Below are positions 56,429 through 64,000 of a DNA stretch of 64,000 nucleotides, piece by piece (the stretch's first letter is position 1; every line of letters starts with the position of its first letter). The translations under genes were made by a program, and so were the position numbers. The stretch covers positions 62,001 through 126,000 of the forward strand of contig JAKQIT010000074.1 of assembly GCA_029556915.1 (NCBI GenBank), written 5' to 3'. A model generated the notes under the pieces. The model was not told the origin of the DNA, searched no databases, and was given only the letters and a program-made list of their open reading frames with translations. Source of the stretch: Pseudomonadota bacterium. Its GTDB lineage: Bacteria > Pseudomonadota > Gammaproteobacteria > Burkholderiales > Methylophilaceae.

Positions 56429-58081
56429 ATGGCTGCGCTAACTACACTACCCGTCTGGCAAACACTTTGTCAACATCAACAATCTGTCGTCAAATTGCAT
56501 ATGCGTGATTTATTCGCCAATGACCCACTGCGATTTGAGAAATATAGTTTTAAATTAGACGACATTTTGTTTGATTTCTCAAAGCACCGCATTACCGACG
56601 AAACTTTACCTTTGTTATTTCAAGTTGCACGTGAAGCAGACATTGAAGGCTGGCGTGACCGCATGTTTGCAGGTGAGAAAATCAACTTTACTGAAAACCG
56701 TGCGGTTTTACACACAGCGTTGCGCAATCGTAGCAACACGCCTGTGATGGTAGATGGTAAAGATGTGATGCCAGATGTGAATGCAGTGCTGGCGCAAATG
56801 CGCGACTTTTCAACTAAAGTACGTAGTGGCGAATGGAAGGGCTATACAGGCAAACGCATTACTGACATTGTCAATATCGGTATTGGCGGCTCAGATTTAG
56901 GCCCAGTCATGGTGTGCGATGCGCTTAAACCTTACGCTAGCCCAGATTTAAATGTCCATTTTGTTTCTAATATCGACGGTGCACATTTAATGCGTGCGCT
57001 TGAAAAATGTAAACCCGAAACTACCTTATTTATTGTGGCATCAAAAACTTTTACCACGCAAGAAACCATGACCAACGCCACATCAGCGCGCACATGGTTT
57101 TTAGAAACTGCAAAAGATAATGCTCATGTCGCGAAACACTTCGTTGCGCTATCTACCAACGCTAAGGCAGTACAAGAGTTTGGCATTGACACCAAAAATA
57201 TGTTCACCTTTTGGGATTGGGTCGGTGGACGCTATTCACTCTGGTCTGCCATCGGTTTATCAATTGCCTTGTACGTGGGGATGGACAACTTTGAGGCCTT
57301 GCTAAATGGCGCGCATGAAATGGACAACCATTTCAAAACTGCGCCATTAGAAAAAAACATTCCCGTGATTATGGCGCTGATTGGTGTTTGGTATAACAAC
57401 TTTTTTCATGTCGATACCAACGCTATTTTGCCTTATGACCAAGGCATGGCGCGCTTTCCAGCCTATTTGCAACAAGCAGATATGGAAAGTAACGGAAAAT
57501 TTATCTGCCGCGATGGCGAGCGCATTAAATATAAAACTGGCCCAGTGATTTGGGGTGAAGCAGGTACTAATGGCCAACATGCTTTTTATCAGCTGATTCA
57601 TCAAGGTACACAAATCGTACCTTGTGACTTTTTAATGCCTGTGCATAGCCACTATGCAATTGGCAAACATGGCTATGCACACCATAAAATATTGCTTGCT
57701 AACTTTTTAGCGCAAACACAAGCGTTAATGTTAGGTAAAACCAGAGAGCAAGCACGCACCGAGCTTGAAAAACAAGGCATGAGTGGCGAAGCATTAGAAA
57801 CGTTATTGCCACACAAGGTATTTGAAGGCAACCGCCCAAGCACTTCTATTATGTTTGATAAACTCACGCCTAACACGCTGGGTAAACTGATTGCCCTGTA
57901 CGAACACAAAATATTCGTGCAAGGTTTTATTTGGAACATTAACAGTTACGATCAATGGGGCGTGGAATACGGCAAGCAAATTGCTTCAGAAATTTTACCC
58001 CTGCTTACTAGCGAAGACATGATTACTAACTTTGATAGTTCAACAAATGGTTTAATTAATTATACAAAAATGCATAAATAG
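56429..58081 (+). CDS. pgi: Glucose-6-phosphate isomerase
   Basis: Interconverts glucose-6-phosphate and fructose-6-phosphate, 550 residues. Signatures: [60 protein letters not shown] and, near the end, [16 protein letters not shown]. It lies between glgB and ppk2, linking glycogen metabolism with the central (ribulose monophosphate and gluconeogenic) sugar-phosphate pool. The ribosome site is weak. Confidence 0.97.
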   Translation: MAALTTLPVWQTLCQHQQSVVKLHMRDLFANDPLRFEKYSFKLDDILFDFSKHRITDETLPLLFQVAREADIEGWRDRMFAGEKINFTENRAVLHTALRNRSNTPVMVDGKDVMPDVNAVLAQMRDFSTKVRSGEWKGYTGKRITDIVNIGIGGSDLGPVMVCDALKPYASPDLNVHFVSNIDGAHLMRALEKCKPETTLFIVASKTFTTQETMTNATSARTWFLETAKDNAHVAKHFVALSTNAKAVQEFGIDTKNMFTFWDWVGGRYSLWSAIGLSIALYVGMDNFEALLNGAHEMDNHFKTAPLEKNIPVIMALIGVWYNNFFHVDTNAILPYDQGMARFPAYLQQADMESNGKFICRDGERIKYKTGPVIWGEAGTNGQHAFYQLIHQGTQIVPCDFLMPVHSHYAIGKHGYAHHKILLANFLAQTQALMLGKTREQARTELEKQGMSGEALETLLPHKVFEGNRPSTSIMFDKLTPNTLGKLIALYEHKIFVQGFIWNINSYDQWGVEYGKQIASEILPLLTSEDMITNFDSSTNGLINYTKMHK

Positions 58082-58089
58082 CCCAAAAA

Positions 58090-58902
58090 ATGGCCAATTT
58101 TGAGCAGTATATTGTTAATCCTAAGAAATTTTCGCTCAATAATTTTAAAGCGAATGACAAAAGTGAGCGGAGCAAAACTAAAGCAGATGATGCACTTGAG
58201 TTAGCAAAGCTCGCTACTGAAATTAACGCATTACAAGATATTTTAAATGCCGAAGGCAAACGTAAAGTATTATTGGTATTGCAAGGCATGGATGCCAGTG
58301 GAAAAGATGGCACCGTGCGCCATGTGTTTAGTGAATGCGACCCGCTTGGTATTCGCCTCGCCAGTTTTAAAGCGCCGTCAAGTGATGAACTAGCGCATGA
58401 TTACTTATGGCGCGTACACAGCCAAGTCCCCAAAGCAGGCGAATTGGTCATTTTCAACCGTAGTCATTATGAAGACGTATTGATTGTAAAAGTGCACGAT
58501 TGGATTGATGATGCAGAATGTCAACGTCGCTACAAACAAATCAACGACTTTGAGCAACTGCTGACTGAAACGGGCACGGTTATCATTAAATGCTTTTTGC
58601 ACATTTCAAAAGAAGAGCAAAAAGCTAGGATGCAAGAACGTTTAAATGAACCAACCAAAACTTGGAAATTTAACCCAGATGATTTAAAAGAGCGCGCTTT
58701 ATGGCCAAAATATATGCAAGCTTATGAACAAGCCTTAAAAGCCACTTCAACAAAACATGCGCCTTGGTATGTGATTCCTGCCGACTCTAAAACCAACCGT
58801 AATTTGTTAATTTCTCGACTGTTACTCAGCGCACTCAAGAGTATGAAATTAGCTTATCCACCCGTGCCTGCAGAATACAAAACTATCGTTATTGAAGACT
58901 AA
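58090..58902 (+). CDS. ppk2: Polyphosphate kinase 2 family nucleotide phosphotransferase
   Basis: Cytoplasmic enzyme of 270 residues that phosphorylates nucleotides with polyphosphate. Walker A is LQGMDASGKDGTVRHV (about 58-73), Walker B-like FNRSHYEDVLI, and the lid ERLNEPTKTWKFNPDDLKER. The single-domain form resembles the PPK2-related class that can act on AMP and ADP; the precise class is uncertain. It starts nine bases after the pgi stop codon with no clear ribosome site, so it is probably co-expressed. Confidence 0.9.
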   Translation: MANFEQYIVNPKKFSLNNFKANDKSERSKTKADDALELAKLATEINALQDILNAEGKRKVLLVLQGMDASGKDGTVRHVFSECDPLGIRLASFKAPSSDELAHDYLWRVHSQVPKAGELVIFNRSHYEDVLIVKVHDWIDDAECQRRYKQINDFEQLLTETGTVIIKCFLHISKEEQKARMQERLNEPTKTWKFNPDDLKERALWPKYMQAYEQALKATSTKHAPWYVIPADSKTNRNLLISRLLLSALKSMKLAYPPVPAEYKTIVIED

Positions 58903-58968
58903 CTTCCCTTAAGCAGGGCTGGAAGCCTTATTTCATGCGGCTTCCAGAGGTGTTATTTTCTCTCGGCA
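58903..58968 (+). repeat. Hairpin repeat copy 12
   Basis: Arms about 58916-58927 (GGGCTGGAAGCC, degenerate) and 58939-58950 (GGCTTCCAGAGG), loop TTATTTCATGC and a TCTCTCGG right end. The left flank is poorly preserved. It lies between the convergent genes ppk2 and gltX. Confidence 0.75.
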
Positions 58969-58989
58969 GTTTTTTGGCTATAAATTTGA

Positions 58990-60402
58990 CTATAAAGCAG
59001 TTATTAATGCCAAGCGAGATAACGTTTCTTCTTTGCCTAAAATCGCCATCACAACATCGATGCTAGGTGATTGCGCGCCACCCGTTATCAACACACGAAG
59101 TGGCATCGCGACTTTTGGAAATTTCAAAGAATTGCTGGTAACCGCGTGTTCAATCGCTGTGTGAATCGCTTCTGCTTTCCATTCAACATGTTCTAATTGT
59201 TGAACGAGCGATTGAATGACAGGCACGATATCTATCGTGATATGTTTTTCTTTAGCAGCTTGGTCTATGAGTGGTTTGCCGTAGAAGTAAGCAATGCTTT
59301 GCGCCAATTCATTTAGCGTGTTTGCACGGTCGCGATACAAACCAATCGCTTCAGTCACGTTTGGTTGAGCGGTGACTGAAATATCCAAACGTGCTAAACG
59401 CTTGGTAATATCTTTGGCTAACACATTTAAATCAGCCGCTTTAATGTAATGGTTATTGAGCCAATTGAGCTTTTCGGTGTTAAATTGCGCAGCCGATGGC
59501 GTAATGTGGTCTAAATCAAACCATTCGCAAAATTGCGCCATGCTAAACACTTCATCGTCGCCATGACTCCAACCCAAACGCGCGAGGTAATTCAACACCG
59601 CTTCTGGTAAATAGCCATCATCATCATATTGCATCACGCTCACGGCACCATGACGTTTAGAAAGTTTTTGCCCATCTGGACCTAAAATCATGGATAAATG
59701 TGCGTATTTAGGCAACTGAATTTTGCTGTCAATCTGCGCCAAAGCTAACAACATATTGATTTGGCGTGGAGTGTTGTTGACATGGTCATCGCCGCGAATG
59801 ACTTGCGTAATCCCCATATCACTATCATCCACCACCACACAAAAATTATACGTTGGCGTACCATCGGCGCGAGCGATAACTAAGTCATCCAATTCGCTAT
59901 TGGCAATTTCTATGCGCCCTTTCACCAAATCATCCCACGCCACTACGCCCTCAGTCGGGTTTTTAAAGCGAATCACAGGCTCTACCCCAGCAGGAATTTC
60001 AGGCAAGGTTTTGCCTACTTCTGGTCGCCATTTTCCGTTGTAACGCGGTTTTTCTTTGTTAGCCATTTGTTGCTCGCGTAAGACTTCCAACTCTTCACGA
60101 CTTGAATAACAATAATAAGCACTACCAGCATTCAACATGGTATTGATGACTTCTTTATAGCGTTCCATGCGCTGCATTTGATAAAACGGACCTTCATCAT
60201 AATCTAAACCTAACCAGTTCATGCCATCTAAAATAGCTTGCACTGCTTCTGGTGTACTACGTGCCACATCGGTATCTTCAATGCGTAATATAAAAGTACC
60301 CTTATTTTTTTTGGCAAACGCCCATGAAAACAATGCAGTGCGCGCACCGCCAATATGTAAAAAACCAGTGGGGCTAGGAGCGAATCGAGTACGGACAGTC
60401 AT
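58990..60402 (-). CDS. gltX: Glutamyl-tRNA synthetase
   Basis: Class I aminoacyl-tRNA synthetase of 470 residues. The HIGH-type motif is SPTGFLHIGGARTALF (10-25) and the KMSKS-type motif is DGQKLSKRHGAVSV. The N-terminal catalytic half ends with an alpha-helical anticodon-binding region. It is divergent from the unknown gene at 60649 and convergent with ppk2. Confidence 0.97.
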   Translation of the reverse strand: MTVRTRFAPSPTGFLHIGGARTALFSWAFAKKNKGTFILRIEDTDVARSTPEAVQAILDGMNWLGLDYDEGPFYQMQRMERYKEVINTMLNAGSAYYCYSSREELEVLREQQMANKEKPRYNGKWRPEVGKTLPEIPAGVEPVIRFKNPTEGVVAWDDLVKGRIEIANSELDDLVIARADGTPTYNFCVVVDDSDMGITQVIRGDDHVNNTPRQINMLLALAQIDSKIQLPKYAHLSMILGPDGQKLSKRHGAVSVMQYDDDGYLPEAVLNYLARLGWSHGDDEVFSMAQFCEWFDLDHITPSAAQFNTEKLNWLNNHYIKAADLNVLAKDITKRLARLDISVTAQPNVTEAIGLYRDRANTLNELAQSIAYFYGKPLIDQAAKEKHITIDIVPVIQSLVQQLEHVEWKAEAIHTAIEHAVTSNSLKFPKVAMPLRVLITGGAQSPSIDVVMAILGKEETLSRLALITAL

Positions 60403-60433
60403 AGTGTGTATTATTTGACAAAGATGTTGTTAT

Positions 60434-60500
60434 TTTAACATGGGCAATCATAGTGGTTTAAGGTAAATATGGCGATTTGCCCCCTTCCACCCATGTTAAA
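60434..60500. repeat. Inverted 11-mers upstream of a sigma-54 promoter
   Basis: TTTAACATGGG (60434-60444) and CCCATGTTAAA (60490-60500) are perfect inverted copies 45 bp apart. They end 68 bp before the sigma-54 element, in the range where enhancer-binding activators act. Function inferred from position. Confidence 0.45.
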
Positions 60501-60567
60501 GCGGGTTTTAGTAAGGCAAAGTTGACCTTTTAAGCATTCTTTAAGTGTTTAATTAGCCAACAATTGC

Positions 60568-60583
60568 TGGCACAAGGCTTGCA
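60568..60583 (+). promoter_or_regulatory. Sigma-54 promoter
   Basis: TGGCACAAGGCTTGCA matches the consensus TGGCAC-N5-TTGCW at every defined base, with GG and GC ten bases apart. The predicted transcription start is near 60595, about 50 nt before the next gene. Confidence 0.82.
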
Positions 60584-60648
60584 TAATATACGGTGTAGAT
60601 TAGGCATATATTAAAAAATATGCCAAAATTAAAGGGATGTTATTCAAA

Positions 60649-62325
60649 ATGTTTAAAAAAATAATCAGTTTTACTACAAGTCTAATGGCAAAAAAGGTAC
60701 TGCCATGGGCACATGAAATTGATGCCATGACCGATCTCGCGGCGATTGGGCATGCAACCAAACAACTTATTGCGGACTACAACAAAGGTTTGTTTGATGA
60801 CCATCAGCATTTAGAAGCTTTTTTTGCATTGGATGAAAAAACTCAAGTAATTGTTGAAAGAATTACCGAAGAGTATGTTGAAACTGATCATATAGATTTA
60901 GATTACGCTGCACATATTGCTAACGTCGTTTTTTTATACCATCGCCAAATCTATAACACCTATCTTAAGCTGATTAAAAATCCTGCCGAGCTTGAACAAA
61001 AAATTCTGCTCACTATGCTTTTACGTGCTACGAATAGCGCTACCGCAATGATCAAATGGCGCTATTATCAATTTCAAAGTGCGCCAGCAAATATTTGGAT
61101 TCAGCTTTCAAAGCTTTACAGCATTGCCGAAGACAAATTCATGCAAAATGAATCAATGCAACTTTATTTGGGTCCCGAAAGCACTGAAAACGAGCCTCAT
61201 GTAGAAGTTAAACCTGTCATGATAAACATGACCTATGCATACATGAGAGCTTGCATGCTGGGCACATTAGAAACCTTAAGTTTTAAAGCACCACAAATTA
61301 TGTTGGTCTGCAAAATATTAGATACGTGGTCAGCAAAATTAAGTTTAGACAAAGAATACGATGCCCAAAAACACTTATTTTATGTGGACGTGACGCAAAA
61401 TGCACCAGCTAAACGCATTAGAAAATTTAAGCCTAGCAAACAATACCGTTATTGGGCATTAGATGCCATTAACTCAAAAATTGAGCTATGCCTTTCTTTA
61501 CTCGAATTTAATATTGCGCCTAAACAAGCAAAAATCATTGAAATCACGCAGCAAAAGCATGCACTCATTACATTAAGTGCTTTACGTTCAGAATGGTTTC
61601 GTCTTGATGCGTCATGTCAACGCAGGAGTGCTGAACGCTTAGTGACCACAAAAGAAGCGACAATTAGTTATGGGTTTGATAGCACATGCGACCATATCAA
61701 ACTTGAAGAGGATCTTTTAATTTCGCGAAGAAATGCAGTCGTGCAAGCAAACAACAGCGACGAAAATGCTGAGGACATTAAACCTATCACTAAAACTAAA
61801 CTTACCTATGTTGATTTAAATGTGGATGCACATTCTAGTATTGTCGACGAAAGTAATAAAGGCATTGGTTTGCAAGTACGCAAACAAGCGAATGAACTCA
61901 GTTTGGGCATGCTAGTGGGCGTTGCCGCAAATGATAAAAAACAAGAACAAAAAGTGGGGGTGATTCGCAATATTAAGCCTGTGACTGGCAATCAATTTCA
62001 CCTTGGAGTAGAGCTTTTAAGTCGTACAGCATTTGCTGCTGAAGCCGAAAATATTAGTAGTCAGTTTGAAAATACGCAAGAGGCTAATGAATTTAGTGAC
62101 TCAATCAGCAACTTTAGTCACGACTTTACACGCTTTACATGCTTGTTTTTACCAAAAGCTTTTTCAAACACTAAGGAAGATACGTTGATTATTCCTAGGC
62201 ACCAATACAAAAAAAATAATCAATATAGTGTCAATATTCTTGGTAAGAACCTCTTGATTAAACCTACCGAAACGCTTGAGCAACATGAAAACTGGGTGCG
62301 CGTTGCTTATCGGTCTGTTAAATAA
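60649..62325 (+). CDS. Unknown protein, possible C-terminal PilZ-like domain
   Basis: About 558 residues, not recognised as a named family. ATG 60649 is preferred; ATG 60637 directly abuts AAAGGG and so lacks usable spacing. The first 330 residues look alpha-helical and soluble. Around residues 385-455, LTYVDLNVDAHSSIVDESNK, then GIGLQVRK and VGVIRNIKPV followed by QFHLGVELLSR are reminiscent of a PilZ-type beta-barrel that binds cyclic di-GMP, but the canonical RxxxR is not obvious. A sigma-54 promoter drives it. A 7-bp inverted repeat (GGCATAT and ATATGCC, 60603-60624) lies in the leader. Confidence 0.7.
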   Translation: MFKKIISFTTSLMAKKVLPWAHEIDAMTDLAAIGHATKQLIADYNKGLFDDHQHLEAFFALDEKTQVIVERITEEYVETDHIDLDYAAHIANVVFLYHRQIYNTYLKLIKNPAELEQKILLTMLLRATNSATAMIKWRYYQFQSAPANIWIQLSKLYSIAEDKFMQNESMQLYLGPESTENEPHVEVKPVMINMTYAYMRACMLGTLETLSFKAPQIMLVCKILDTWSAKLSLDKEYDAQKHLFYVDVTQNAPAKRIRKFKPSKQYRYWALDAINSKIELCLSLLEFNIAPKQAKIIEITQQKHALITLSALRSEWFRLDASCQRRSAERLVTTKEATISYGFDSTCDHIKLEEDLLISRRNAVVQANNSDENAEDIKPITKTKLTYVDLNVDAHSSIVDESNKGIGLQVRKQANELSLGMLVGVAANDKKQEQKVGVIRNIKPVTGNQFHLGVELLSRTAFAAEAENISSQFENTQEANEFSDSISNFSHDFTRFTCLFLPKAFSNTKEDTLIIPRHQYKKNNQYSVNILGKNLLIKPTETLEQHENWVRVAYRSVK

Positions 62326-62340
62326 AATGACTATTTGTAA

Positions 62341-63777
62341 TTAGTTAGTTTGAGGATGCCAACCACCACCCAAGGCTTTAAACAAGGCTACCGAAGCACT
62401 TAAACGCGCCTGACGGCTTTGTAAAAACGTCAATGCAGTTTCATTATGCACACGCTGCGCATCAAGCACGTCTAAATAAGCGGAATACCCTGCTTGATAA
62501 CGATTTTTGGCTATTTCTAATGCTTTTTTTGCAGAGGCCTCGCTTACTTTAAGTGCAGTTTCACGCTCGGTTAGTTGCCGCAAATTGATCAATGCATCAT
62601 TCACCTCGACAAATGCATGTTGAATAGCACTTTCATAATTTGCTAACGCTTGCTTTTGCTTGGCACTGGCTTGGTCAAGGCGTGCATTTCGTTTACCAGA
62701 ATCAAAAATAGGTAAATTTAAACTCAGCCCACCAGTCCAAATCCGCGCAGCAGATTTAAGTATATCGCCAAGTTCTAAGCTTTCTCCGCCTAAATTAGCT
62801 GTGAGTGAAATAGTCGGATACAAAGCTGCTTTTGCCACCCCAAAATTGGCATTCGCAGCTATCATTTGCTGCTCGGTTTGCTGTATATCAGGTCTCATCT
62901 CTAGCAAGCGAGAAGGCAAACCTGCTGGAGGAACAGGTGGAATTGGAAGAGTTTGAATGTCTGCGGCGGCAATACTTAAGTTTAAATCCCCCGTTAGCAA
63001 AGCTAATTGATGTAAGCTCAAACTGCGCTGCCTAGTGAGCTCAGCAATTTGAGCCGCCAAGTTTGCGCTCGCCACCTCAGCCTGATGTACATCTAATATT
63101 GAAGCTATGCCACCATCTAAACGCCGCTGCGTTAATGCTAGACTTTCATTGCGAATTTTTAAATTTTCTTGGCTGAGTGCGATTTGTGAATCTAAACTGC
63201 GTAACACTAAATATTGATTAACAACAAGACCTGACAACGATAATGCCACCGTATCTTTCGCATAACTTGTAGATAACGCTTGAGCACGTGCCGACTCTTT
63301 TGCGCGCTGTAATTTACCCCAAAAATCGAGCTCAAAAGATGTGCCAAGCTGAGCTTTAAAATTATTACGAGGATTATTTATGACATCTTCAGCTACGCCA
63401 GCCTCTGTAACGCGAGAACGATTTGCAGAAGCGCTGACATCCACTTGCGGTAAAGATGCCGCCCCAATTTCTCTTTCCGCTGCCTGCGCCTCTTCGATGC
63501 GAGCAACAGCCATTTTTATATCAACATTATTTTTTAACGACTTCTCCACTAAGCTATTCAATACCGTGTCTTCGTATAAAGTCCACCAACTCTTTGATAT
63601 ATTAGCTTCTGATACCTGAGTTTGCGCTGTGTATTGACTAGGCAATTCAATCATTGGCCGTTGATAATCATGGCTAACAGATTTACAACCAGTCATTAAA
63701 ACGACTGGGATGATGAAGCTTGTCAACTTAAACTTAAAGGGAGTATTTGCGTTTTTAGTTAAATATTGATTCATCAT
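62341..63777 (-). CDS. RND efflux outer-membrane lipoprotein (NodT/OprM family)
   Basis: TolC-like outer-membrane channel of 478 residues. The lipoprotein signal ends LMTGC (Cys about 31). Duplicated OEP domains contain PLVEKSL-type helices and the hallmark segments RPDIQQTEQQMIAANANFGVAK and YQAGYSAYLDVLDAQR. The ATG overlaps the pump gene stop as ATGA, so pump and channel are translationally coupled. Substrate unknown. Confidence 0.93.
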   Translation of the reverse strand: MMNQYLTKNANTPFKFKLTSFIIPVVLMTGCKSVSHDYQRPMIELPSQYTAQTQVSEANISKSWWTLYEDTVLNSLVEKSLKNNVDIKMAVARIEEAQAAEREIGAASLPQVDVSASANRSRVTEAGVAEDVINNPRNNFKAQLGTSFELDFWGKLQRAKESARAQALSTSYAKDTVALSLSGLVVNQYLVLRSLDSQIALSQENLKIRNESLALTQRRLDGGIASILDVHQAEVASANLAAQIAELTRQRSLSLHQLALLTGDLNLSIAAADIQTLPIPPVPPAGLPSRLLEMRPDIQQTEQQMIAANANFGVAKAALYPTISLTANLGGESLELGDILKSAARIWTGGLSLNLPIFDSGKRNARLDQASAKQKQALANYESAIQHAFVEVNDALINLRQLTERETALKVSEASAKKALEIAKNRYQAGYSAYLDVLDAQRVHNETALTFLQSRQARLSASVALFKALGGGWHPQTN

Positions 63778-64000
63778 ACCGTCTCCTGCGCATTTAAAGC
63801 ATTTTCAATGCTACCGTGATGGCGCACATGCTTACCTGATAGCCAAGTGAAAAACAGGGGAATAAATAAAGTCGCGATAAAGGTAGCTAAAATCATGCCA
63901 CCAAATACTCCCGTGCCCATACTACGTCGTGCAGCAGCCCCCGCACCAGTAGCAAATACCAACGGTACAATCCCTAACACAAAAGCCATAGAAGTCATTA
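63774..64000 (-). CDS. RND efflux pump inner-membrane subunit (C-terminus only)
   Basis: Last roughly 75 residues of an AcrB-like proton-driven pump; the gene continues beyond the right edge. MTSMAFVLGIVPLVFATGAG followed by AAARRSMGTGVFGGMI is the conserved transmembrane helix 11-12 region of HAE1-type pumps, and the final helix reads LATFIATLFIPLFF. It directly precedes the OprM-like gene. Confidence 0.93.
   Translation of the reverse strand, partial: MTSMAFVLGIVPLVFATGAGAAARRSMGTGVFGGMILATFIATLFIPLFFTWLSGKHVRHHGSIENALNAQETV

Noticed and set aside
7777-58968. Possible CRISPR array from the repeated hairpins
   Set aside because: Copies are kilobases apart, differ in sequence and have no regular spacers; no cas genes are present.
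622-58968. Hairpin repeats as simple intrinsic terminators
   Set aside because: The hairpin is not followed by a T-run on either strand, one copy lies inside a coding sequence, and conservation extends to both flanks.
1-64000. tRNA, rRNA or phage genes
   Set aside because: No cloverleaf-like sequence, ribosomal RNA segment, integrase, capsid or transposase gene was seen on either strand.

Overview
The window looks like part of the chromosome of a betaproteobacterial methylotroph, most likely Methylophilaceae (Methylotenera-like). The left edge carries an MtdB-type methylene-tetrahydromethanopterin dehydrogenase next to beta-RFAP synthase, the committed enzyme of H4MPT synthesis. The moderate-to-low GC, the paired PpsA/PpsR and the general gene content agree with this. 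The assignment is inference from protein resemblance; no 16S rRNA or other RNA gene is present.

Layout. (1) 1-5280: H4MPT genes, PEP synthase with its regulatory kinase/phosphorylase, and a strong intrinsic terminator. (2) 5301-6251: a TorF-type porin with two NtrC-like sites upstream. (3) 6435-21883, all minus strand: a polyamine uptake and catabolism island with gabT, two aldehyde dehydrogenases, a complete PotFGHI-type ABC importer, a putrescine aminotransferase, gamma-glutamylputrescine synthetase, hydrolase and oxidase, and agmatinase. (4) 21959-31448: a class III aminotransferase, RidA, an orphan immunity-like protein, D-amino-acid dehydrogenase, an omega-aminotransferase, malonate/methylmalonate-semialdehyde dehydrogenase, a second glutamylpolyamine-synthetase-like protein and an MFS carrier. 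Regions 3 and 4 together predict agmatine/putrescine/spermidine breakdown to succinate, plus a possible diaminopropane/beta-alanine branch to acetyl-CoA. (5) 31458-48206: housekeeping genes: split MnmD/MnmC, a TPR-GT41 glycosyltransferase, PilU, DapC, MiaA, a peroxiredoxin, MutL, a Suv3-like RNA helicase, a diguanylate cyclase, an AMIN-domain amidase, TsaE and QueG. (6) 48343-58902: glycogen and alpha-glucan metabolism (ROK kinase, MalQ, GH57, GlgC, GlgB, Pgi) ending with a PPK2. (7) 58990-64000: GltX, an unknown protein behind a convincing sigma-54 promoter, and an RND efflux outer-membrane lipoprotein with the end of its pump.

The most striking non-genic structure is a family of about 70-bp hairpin repeats with 12 copies in 64 kb. 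Each has a roughly 12-bp inverted repeat (CCTCTGSAAGCC / GGCTTSCAGAGG) around an 11-nt loop, an ATCATTTCACC-type left flank and a CTCGGG-type right flank. Eleven copies lie between genes, never in a divergent promoter gap. One lies in frame inside mutL and encodes about 21 residues of the MutL interdomain linker. In three copies the central hairpin is inverted relative to its flanks. Other unexplained structures are a roughly 140-bp imperfect inverted repeat after puuB, inverted 28-bp repeats around the immunity-like gene, and palindromes with a sigma-54-like element upstream of the polyamine importer.

All product calls come from reading motifs and overall resemblance. No database search or folding program was run.
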